12,159 nt of DNA. Source: CBIHLX01 sp966210935 (GTDB taxonomy: Bacteria; Patescibacteriota; Saccharimonadia; Saccharimonadales; Saccharimonadaceae). The notes under the pieces were generated by a model. That model had not been told where the DNA came from. It ran no database searches and saw only the letters and a program-made list of their open reading frames with translations. The DNA lies in contig CBIHLX010000024.1 of NCBI GenBank assembly GCA_966210935.1, positions 1-12,159 on the forward strand, in the 5' to 3' direction. A program made the position numbers and the translations under genes. This document shows, one piece after another, positions 7,086 through 12,159 of the stretch. The first letter of the stretch is position 1, and the number at the start of each line of letters is the position of its first letter.

Positions 7086-7127
7086 GAGCCAAAGCGCAAC
7101 AGAGGGCGCAGGGAGCGTAGACAAACA

Positions 7128-7967
7128 GTGAAACCATCTCGCAGCATGTGTGGTATAGTCGCCAGTTATCTGGTGGCGCTTCTTGTTGCGGGGCCTGTTA
7201 TGGCGCAGACATATAGTGGCGGTGTGCAGGGATACGCCGCAGATACGCCGCTTGATACCGGTACAATTGTCCAGCTGGCTGGTAAAGATGCTGATCGGGT
7301 AAAGGTCGCCACAAAGTCGGAATTACAAAACATGTTTGGCGTCATAGTAGATCGCAATCAGCTGCCGGTTATGCTGAGCGATGAAAACGTTGAGAATCAA
7401 GTTTTCGTTGCAGCGTCAGGAACGTACAATGTCCTCGTAAGCACTGAAGCTGGCTCGATTGCCGCTGGCGACTATGTTACCCTCTCGTCTATAAATGGTG
7501 TCGCAATGAAGGCGGGCACCGAGGAGAAGACTGTTTTTGGTCGTGCAAATGCCGGCTTTGATGGGAGTGGAGTCGTGCTTGGTACTGCGCCGCTAAAGGA
7601 TACAGACGGCAAGACGACGAGTACGGTCAAGCTTGCTACGGTGCCTGTAACGATCGACATCAAGCGTAACCCAAACCAAAAGAGCACCAAAGCGAATCTG
7701 CCAGATGCTTTGCAGCGTATTGGTCAAGCGATTGCTGAAAAAGAGGTGAGCCCGGTTCGTATCTATCTGAGTGCAGGCATTACAGCGGTGAGTATCATTG
7801 CTGCAATCGCCATTGTGTATGCAGGGGTTCGTAACAGTGTTATTTCAATCGGACGCAATCCGATGTCGAAAAAGTCGATTTTTCGGGCGCTACTTGAAAT
7901 TATTCTAACCAGTCTGGTGATTTTAATTATTGGTTTATTTGCGGTATATTTACTACTAAAGCTATGA
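7128..7967 (+). CDS. Secreted/membrane protein with c-subunit-like C-terminal hairpin (putative X0 membrane component)
   Basis: A 279-residue protein from the GTG at 7128; GGGAG lies 12 bases before it, which is long, and the ATG at 7146 is an alternative. A signal peptide covers about 1-27 (ending AGPVMAQ). Residues 28-205 form an extracytoplasmic domain containing a GDYVTLSSINGVAMKAG segment, similar to modules I recall from Patescibacteria surface proteins. Two membrane helices follow (about 212-234 and 252-278) with a basic loop containing GRNP (Arg243-Pro245). Helix-RNP loop-helix, with the loop on the cytoplasmic side, is the fold signature of the F-type ATPase c subunit. However, the position 20 residues after the loop Arg, where c carries its Asp/Glu, is Leu263; the only acid in helix 2 is Glu257. 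The gene opens an operon and occupies the slot of atpE. Homology to c is inferred from pattern and position. A non-homologous membrane anchor is the alternative. Confidence 0.78.
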   Translation: MKPSRSMCGIVASYLVALLVAGPVMAQTYSGGVQGYAADTPLDTGTIVQLAGKDADRVKVATKSELQNMFGVIVDRNQLPVMLSDENVENQVFVAASGTYNVLVSTEAGSIAAGDYVTLSSINGVAMKAGTEEKTVFGRANAGFDGSGVVLGTAPLKDTDGKTTSTVKLATVPVTIDIKRNPNQKSTKANLPDALQRIGQAIAEKEVSPVRIYLSAGITAVSIIAAIAIVYAGVRNSVISIGRNPMSKKSIFRALLEIILTSLVILIIGLFAVYLLLKL

Positions 7968-7974
7968 CGAGTAA

Positions 7975-7983
7975 GAGGGTGGG
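7975..7983 (+). promoter_or_regulatory. Ribosome binding site of the coiled-coil gene
   Basis: GAGGGTGGG ends 9 bases before the ATG at 7993. It lies in the 25-base gap after the c-like gene, which suggests co-transcription. Confidence 0.5.
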
Positions 7984-7992
7984 TACTCACTA

Positions 7993-8877
7993 ATGGGGTT
8001 ATTTCAGCACAAACACGATGATGCCGTCCTTGATGAGGTAGCAGGGGTGTTTGATCAGCAGTACCGCGACGAGTTATGTCAGCGGGGGCGTGACTACATG
8101 GAGAAGGCTGTTGATGAGCACGTCGCTACGTTGACGAAAGACCTCCAGGCATCAGCTGCTGATATTACGACAGAACTCAAAACGCACATGACCAAGCAGC
8201 TCGATGCGACGATTTCGCACATGAACACCGAGCTCAGTAAGCACCTGCAGGAGCGACTAAAAGAAAATGACCGCGTCACGCAGGATGCGCAAGACCTTGT
8301 TGTACAGTCGCTCAATCGAAGCGCCCAAGCGCTCCATGCCAAGTATCAAGAGCTGGGTCTCACCATGCAGCAAACCGTTGCTAGCCAGGAAGCGATGATG
8401 ATCGGCGTGTTGGAGGAAAATAAAGTACAGATGTCGACGACACAAACCGCTCAGGCGGCTGTACTGAAGACATTGCAAGAAACTGCCAAGGTGTCGCAGG
8501 ATCAATCACGTCAGCTCTACGAAACACTCGAGAAAACTGCCACCGAGCAGGCGACGGAACTGCAACAGGTCTACAAAGACAATACAACCAGTTTGGTAGC
8601 AGTAAAGACGGCTCAAGATGCGGCACTCGCTACATTAACAAGCAGTGTCCAGGCTCTTCAGCAGCAGCACGACGAGTTGCGCCAGATGCTAGAAACTAAC
8701 GTCGCCCGTCAGGAGGCGATGCTTGTCGACGCCTTCCAGGCCAATATGGCGCAGATTGTCGAACAGTATCTTTTGGGTGCACTTGGCGAGCAGTACGATG
8801 TGAAGGCGCAGCTACCGGCAATTATTAAGCAACTCGAAGCGAATAAAGATGCGATCAAGGAAGATATGACGCTATGA
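7993..8877 (+). CDS. Soluble coiled-coil protein in the b-subunit position (putative stator)
   Basis: A 294-residue, almost wholly helical protein rich in Gln, Ala, Thr, Glu and Lys, with few Pro or Gly residues between about 30 and 255, so a long coiled coil is expected. There is no membrane helix or signal peptide, so it is cytoplasmic. Within it, VASQEAM (129-135) recurs as VARQEAM (237-243) 108 residues later, and TAQAAVLKTL (152-161) resembles TAQDAALATL (206-215), which points to an internal duplication. The C-terminal part, about 255-294, is a distinct, less repetitive cap (QYLLGALGEQYDVKAQLP). Its position between the c-like and delta-like genes is that of atpF (subunit b), and the 4-base overlap with the delta-like gene implies coupled translation. 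A peripheral-stalk role is inferred from position and coiled-coil character. Canonical b is about 160 residues with an N-terminal membrane helix, which is missing here. Confidence 0.8.
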   Translation: MGLFQHKHDDAVLDEVAGVFDQQYRDELCQRGRDYMEKAVDEHVATLTKDLQASAADITTELKTHMTKQLDATISHMNTELSKHLQERLKENDRVTQDAQDLVVQSLNRSAQALHAKYQELGLTMQQTVASQEAMMIGVLEENKVQMSTTQTAQAAVLKTLQETAKVSQDQSRQLYETLEKTATEQATELQQVYKDNTTSLVAVKTAQDAALATLTSSVQALQQQHDELRQMLETNVARQEAMLVDAFQANMAQIVEQYLLGALGEQYDVKAQLPAIIKQLEANKDAIKEDMTL

Positions 8878-9389
8878 GTGAGAGAGTGATGACATATGAA
8901 GAATTGTTGTTGCCTCCAGTGATCGTGAGCAAGGCGGATGTGCATCGCCTGGTTGCGGAAGCAGAGCAGGTGGAGGCCAATCTGACGACCGCTGCCGCAC
9001 GGGCAAAAGCGGGTGTAACAACAGCGTCACTGCCACCGCTCTCGCAACAGTTGAGTGAATTTTTGCGCCACAATAATTTATTATTGACCACCACGAAGCA
9101 ATGGGGTCAGTTGGTATCGCAGCTACGACTTCTCAAAGAGAAAGTACCGGTGCTCCATATGACTTTTGCGACCGTGGCAGATCCGGCGAGCTTGCAGCAG
9201 CTGGCAGCCTGGGCTCGGACATCGGTCCACCCGCAGGCGGTGATTGTCGCCGGGTTGCAGCCGGGGCTCGTCGGTGGTGTCTATTTGCGAACGCCAAACC
9301 ACGTCCATGATTTGAGTATGCGCGGACTATTAAGTGGCCAACGTGAGGTATTAGTAAAAGAGTTAGGAGCGCTCCGTGGAAACAAGTAA
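8874..9389 (+). CDS. atpH: Delta/OSCP-like subunit of an F1-like ATPase
   Basis: A 171-residue protein close to the usual length of the F1 delta subunit (about 175-180). The N-terminal two thirds are mainly helical. The C-terminal segment LQPGLVGGVYLRTPNHVHDLSMRG matches the delta/OSCP pattern of a beta turn (D-x-x-L-I-G-G-x-x-x-R) followed by D-x-S-x-x-x-x-L, and VLHMTFATVADPASLQQLAAW is plausible as the preceding strand and helix. Delta caps the F1 head and joins it to the peripheral stalk. Here it would link the alpha subunits to the coiled-coil protein encoded just upstream (4-base overlap). It also overlaps the alpha gene by 14 bases. Overall similarity is weak outside the C-terminal motif, so the call rests on that motif plus gene order. 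Confidence 0.75.
   Translation: MSERVMTYEELLLPPVIVSKADVHRLVAEAEQVEANLTTAAARAKAGVTTASLPPLSQQLSEFLRHNNLLLTTTKQWGQLVSQLRLLKEKVPVLHMTFATVADPASLQQLAAWARTSVHPQAVIVAGLQPGLVGGVYLRTPNHVHDLSMRGLLSGQREVLVKELGALRGNK
9365..9369 (+). promoter_or_regulatory. Ribosome binding site of the alpha-subunit gene
   Basis: AGGAG lies inside the end of the delta-like gene, 6 bases before the GTG at 9376. It supports the GTG start and the 14-base overlap. Confidence 0.65.
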
Positions 9390-10926
9390 GCGCTTTGAAA
9401 CTCTGGTACAGGCGGGTAATCCGGTCGGTGAGATTATTGGCATTGATTCGTTTATGGTGAACATCAAAGGACTCCAACCGACCAATGTGCACGCAACAGT
9501 GCGTTTTGAGGATGATACTCGTGGCTATGTACATCAGGTACTCGAAGATCATGTCGTAGTAATGAAGCTCGATCCGTCACCGCTGCACATTGGCATGGTT
9601 TGCGTGATTGAAGCACGGGATATTATGATCCCTGTTGGTAAGAACTTCGTTGGTCGTGTGGTGAATGTTTTTGGAGAGCCAATTGACGGTAAAGGTCCGA
9701 TTGTAGCCGACCAAGAGTGGGATGTTTTTCATAACGCCCCGGCTCTCTTTGAGCGCGAGTTGCTCGACACGCCGGTTGAAACGGGCGTAACGATTCTTGA
9801 TCTTGAATACTCGCTAGCGCGTGGTCAGCGCATGGCGATGCTCGGCGATAGTAAGGTAGGTAAGACGGCACTTGCAGCGCAGGTAGCTATCAACCAGAAA
9901 AATACTGACATCACCGTGATCTATGTCTTGATTGCCAAGCGTCAGCATGACGTTGCGGAACTCGTTAGTAACCTGCAGAAAAACGATGCTCTTAAAAAAG
10001 CCATCGTTGTTGTCTCTAACTCATTTGAATCCCTCATCCTGACTTACCTGGCGCCGTATGTCGGTGCGGCACACGGCGAGTATTTTTGGCACCAGTGCAA
10101 TATGGATACGTTGGTGATTTACGATGACCTGACGGCGCACGCGCAGGCGTATCGCGAAATCTCCTTGATTGCCGGCGTGAGCCCGGGGCGCGACTCATAT
10201 CCAGGTGACATGTTCTATACCCACTCTAGTCTGCTAGAGCGTGGCGGTAAGACGGAAGCTAACCACGCCAGTCAGACACTGATCCCGATTATTTACGCAC
10301 CGGGCGGTGATATTACGGCCTACCTTCCAACCAATATTATGTCAATTACAGATGGGCAGTGGATCTTGGATAGCCAGATCTTTAAAGATACGATGCGCCC
10401 AGCGGTCAGTACGGCGCTCTCGGTGACGCGTGTCGGTGGTGTCGGTCAGAACAAACGTCAAAAGGGGCTTGCTGATAAGCTCAACCTGACACTTGCCGGA
10501 TACCGCACTGCCGAGGAGTACGCCCACTTCGGTACCGAGCTGAGCCCGCAAGCTCAGGCGGATTACGATAAAGGCAAGGTTCTGTTTAAATTGATGAATC
10601 AGTCGATTGGTGAAATTTACAGCTTTGCTGAGCAGCAGTTTATTATGAGCATCGTCCTGGAGAGTAGTCCTGAAGAAATCGTTAATGTCGACCTGTTGAA
10701 GCAGAAGGTGCGTGACTATGCGCCGAAACTGGAAGAAGATGGCGATCTAAAGGGTAATTTCGATGACCTGGCAGCGGCGCTCAAGGCGGAAGTCACGACA
10801 ATCGACCCAGTTAAAATGGCGGCCATTGAAAAAGCGGCCAAGATTGAGGTGGAGAAGAAACGCCAGGCCGAAGAGGCTGAAGCGGCTCAGGCGGCTATAG
10901 TAACTGCAGGCGAGGTTCAGAAATAA
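9376..10926 (+). CDS. atpA: F1-type ATPase alpha subunit (divergent paralogue)
   Basis: A 516-residue protein starting at GTG. An N-terminal beta-barrel domain (about 12-85) is followed by IPVGKNFVGRVVNVFGEPIDGKGP, typical of F1 alpha. The P-loop is GDSKVGKT (157-164), Walker B is LVIYDD (246-251), and the alpha-type PGRDSYPGDMFYTHSSLLERG segment (270-290) and TNIMSITDGQ (319-328) are present. The arginine finger Arg352 (LSVTRVGG), which completes the catalytic site on beta, is kept. Oddities: the P-loop has Lys160 where canonical alpha has Gln, the N-terminal helix that docks delta is nearly absent (barrel starts about 12 residues in), and the protein ends in a charged Ala/Glu/Lys tail (about 476-516) not usual in alpha. 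It sits between delta and gamma as in standard atp operons. Whether the cell also has a canonical alpha gene cannot be seen here. Confidence 0.93.
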   Translation: METSKRFETLVQAGNPVGEIIGIDSFMVNIKGLQPTNVHATVRFEDDTRGYVHQVLEDHVVVMKLDPSPLHIGMVCVIEARDIMIPVGKNFVGRVVNVFGEPIDGKGPIVADQEWDVFHNAPALFERELLDTPVETGVTILDLEYSLARGQRMAMLGDSKVGKTALAAQVAINQKNTDITVIYVLIAKRQHDVAELVSNLQKNDALKKAIVVVSNSFESLILTYLAPYVGAAHGEYFWHQCNMDTLVIYDDLTAHAQAYREISLIAGVSPGRDSYPGDMFYTHSSLLERGGKTEANHASQTLIPIIYAPGGDITAYLPTNIMSITDGQWILDSQIFKDTMRPAVSTALSVTRVGGVGQNKRQKGLADKLNLTLAGYRTAEEYAHFGTELSPQAQADYDKGKVLFKLMNQSIGEIYSFAEQQFIMSIVLESSPEEIVNVDLLKQKVRDYAPKLEEDGDLKGNFDDLAAALKAEVTTIDPVKMAAIEKAAKIEVEKKRQAEEAEAAQAAIVTAGEVQK

Positions 10927-11792
10927 TGCGCCGCCCCCTAGAAATCAAAGCCGAAGAAGCATCTGTACGTTCTGTCGTCAGCCTGACGTCGGCCCTTGAG
11001 ACACTGAGTAGTATGCAGATTGCCAAAACCAAGAGTAAGGTCCTGATCAGTAACCAGTTCTTTGATGAGGTGTGGAATATCTATAAACAGGTGCGTGTCG
11101 ATGTTATGTTTAACTATGGTCGCGTAGCTGGCGAAATGCCGCTCGACAAAGAGCTTTTAATCCTCATCACCGCTAAGGGTGGCCTTAGTGGCGACATTGA
11201 TCAGCGCCTCATTCGCAGGTTTATCGAATACTATGACGAAACAAAGCATGACGTGCTGGTGATTGGGCATCACGGCGCACTGAAGCTTAAGCAGTCACAT
11301 GTCGACTATACGTACTATTTTGACCTACCGGAACACGACTATGTGAATGTCGACCCACTGATGGACATTATGCGCAAATACGCCAAAAGTCGTATTTTTT
11401 ACCAGAACTATATCTCGCTTAGTCAGCAGGAAATTAAAGACGTCGACCTCAGTGAAGTTGTCTCAAGTAAGGGGCGTGTCGCCGATATGACTACGGTAGG
11501 CGATGATATGGTCACTGAAAAGACGTATATCTTTGAACCGAATTCGTATGCTGTGGCTGCGTACCTAGAGAATTCTATCCTTCGCTTGACGATTTCGCAG
11601 TTCATTTACGATAGCCGTCTCGCCCAGGTGGCTAGTCGCTTTAAGGCTATGTCGGCTGCTAAGGAGCGATCGGTGGCAAATGCGGCCGAACTGCATACTG
11701 AATTTAATCGTGCCAAGCGAAGTCAGGTCGACACAAGGTTGAAGGAATCACTCGCTGGTCTCAAGAAAATACGTGCCGGAGGAGCAAAATAA
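10926..11792 (+). CDS. atpG: F1-type ATPase gamma (rotor shaft) subunit, divergent
   Basis: A 288-residue protein of normal gamma length. The N-terminal helix (about 8-60) corresponds to the first strand of the gamma coiled coil. LLILITAKGGLSGDID (77-92) matches the conserved gamma motif usually written ILVTSDRGLCGGLN. The C-terminal helix from about 225, with RLAQVASRFKAMSAAKERS and later FNRAKRSQVDTRLKESLAG, matches the conserved gamma C-terminus (ARMxAMxxAtdNa ... NraRQaxITqEltEIvaG). In a rotary ATPase this helix turns inside the alpha-beta ring and carries torque to the membrane ring. It starts one base into the alpha stop codon and ends with a one-base overlap with beta, so translation is coupled. 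Sequence conservation is lower than in alpha, and the usual acidic residue before AARM is replaced here, but the assignment is secure from both ends and position. Confidence 0.9.
   Translation: MRRPLEIKAEEASVRSVVSLTSALETLSSMQIAKTKSKVLISNQFFDEVWNIYKQVRVDVMFNYGRVAGEMPLDKELLILITAKGGLSGDIDQRLIRRFIEYYDETKHDVLVIGHHGALKLKQSHVDYTYYFDLPEHDYVNVDPLMDIMRKYAKSRIFYQNYISLSQQEIKDVDLSEVVSSKGRVADMTTVGDDMVTEKTYIFEPNSYAVAAYLENSILRLTISQFIYDSRLAQVASRFKAMSAAKERSVANAAELHTEFNRAKRSQVDTRLKESLAGLKKIRAGGAK
11778..11784 (+). promoter_or_regulatory. Ribosome binding site of the beta-subunit gene
   Basis: GGAGGAG lies 7 bases before the ATG at 11792, inside the end of the gamma gene. This is the strongest Shine-Dalgarno site in the operon and fixes the beta start. 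Confidence 0.7.
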
Positions 11793-12159
11793 TGAACGAT
11801 CAACCGCAGACTGCATATAAAAAAGGTGTCGTTCGGACGCTAAAAGGCCTTGTCATTAAGGTCCAGTTCACCGAAGGTATGCCAGATCTCAACGAGATGC
11901 TCTACGTTGATAATGAAAAAAAATCACCTCTACTTGTCAGTAGTCTGGACCAGGGGGATATGGCGATATGTTTGAATATTGGCGGTGACTACAGTATTCA
12001 GAAGGGCGACGGCGTCACTCGGAGCGGCCGCAGCTTAGAGATTCCAGTTGGTGATGCTATGATTGGTCGCGTGTGGGACGCCATGGCGCGTCCGATTGAT
12101 GGCAAGCCACAGCTCGACGATGAGACGCTTGCCAAGATGCCAAAGCGACCAATCTTCTC
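11792..12159 (+). CDS. atpD: F1-type ATPase beta (catalytic) subunit, N-terminal part (cut by window end)
   Basis: The first 122 residues of a protein that runs off the right edge. An N-terminal barrel begins KGVVRTLKGLVIKVQF, and RSLEIPVGDAMIGRVWDAMARPIDGK matches the beta/alpha consensus (IxVPVGxxxLGRxxNVxGxPxDxxG). Gene order after alpha and gamma identifies it as beta rather than a second alpha. The P-loop, catalytic Glu and Walker B lie beyond the window, so catalytic competence cannot be judged here. The N-terminus has a few extra polar residues (MNDQPQTAYK) and the barrel sequence is well diverged from standard beta (for example GGDYSIQKGDGVTRSGR where beta has a GLxRGxxVxdtG segment). 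It overlaps gamma by one base. Confidence 0.9.
   Translation, partial: MNDQPQTAYKKGVVRTLKGLVIKVQFTEGMPDLNEMLYVDNEKKSPLLVSSLDQGDMAICLNIGGDYSIQKGDGVTRSGRSLEIPVGDAMIGRVWDAMARPIDGKPQLDDETLAKMPKRPIF

Noticed and set aside
7068..7127. Upstream TTG start for the c-like protein (adds 20 residues)
   Set aside because: It lies before the TGG-TATAAT promoter, so the codon would not be in the transcript, and the added basic stretch would spoil a normal signal peptide.
7896..7898. Glu257 as the proton- or sodium-binding carboxylate of a c ring
   Set aside because: It is 14 residues after the loop Arg instead of 20, near the cytoplasmic start of helix 2, so it does not align with the mid-membrane site.
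8094..9552. Antisense open frames opposite the coiled-coil, delta-like and alpha genes
   Set aside because: They lie within well-supported genes, are Ser/Arg/Cys-rich in the way antisense shadows are, and lack start signals.
1..12159. CRISPR array, tRNA, rRNA, insertion sequence or prophage
   Set aside because: No regularly spaced repeats, cloverleaf-like sequence, transposase or integrase was recognised. The tail-fibre-like motif in the surface protein is common in Patescibacteria surface proteins and is not backed by other phage genes.

Overview
The window looks like a chromosomal segment of a Patescibacteria/CPR bacterium, most likely Candidatus Saccharibacteria. I infer this from three things: type IV pilins with an almost invariant N-terminal helix, small surface and membrane proteins of types I associate with that lineage, and short extended -10 promoters of the form TGCTANNNT. 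This assignment is not proven by any marker gene here. TGA is used as a stop codon (for example at the ends of the genes at 7128-7967 and 7993-8877), so the UGA-recoded CPR lineages are unlikely. No tRNA, rRNA, CRISPR array, insertion sequence or integrase was seen, and no gene-free stretch exceeds 300 bases.

Left part (1-3629, + strand): the 3' part of a PAS-containing sensor histidine kinase, cut by the window edge, overlaps a single-domain response regulator. Two type IV pilin-like genes follow. Each has its own extended -10 promoter so close to the ATG that the mRNAs are probably leaderless or nearly so. Next come a 64-residue two-helix membrane protein and a 194-residue single-pass protein with a good promoter and ribosome binding site.

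Middle part (3636-7127): two leftward genes. One encodes a 266-residue single-pass membrane protein with a proline/histidine-rich cytoplasmic region. The other encodes a secreted surface protein of about 800 residues with a DUF4082-like domain embedded in low-complexity beta-rich sequence. Its promoter diverges from that of the operon to its right.

Right part (7077-12159, + strand): a tightly packed operon that is the most interesting part of the window. It encodes, in order, a secreted/membrane protein ending in a c-subunit-like hairpin, a soluble coiled-coil protein, a delta/OSCP-like protein, an F1 alpha subunit, an F1 gamma subunit and the start of an F1 beta subunit. This matches the canonical c-b-delta-alpha-gamma-beta order. 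However, the c-like protein carries a large extracytoplasmic domain and lacks the ion-binding carboxylate at the usual place, the b position is filled by a coiled coil with no membrane helix, and there is no a-subunit gene upstream. I read it as a divergent F1-like rotary ATPase on a rebuilt membrane sector (an 'F1-X0' machine), possibly an ATP-driven device acting on a surface structure rather than an ATP synthase.
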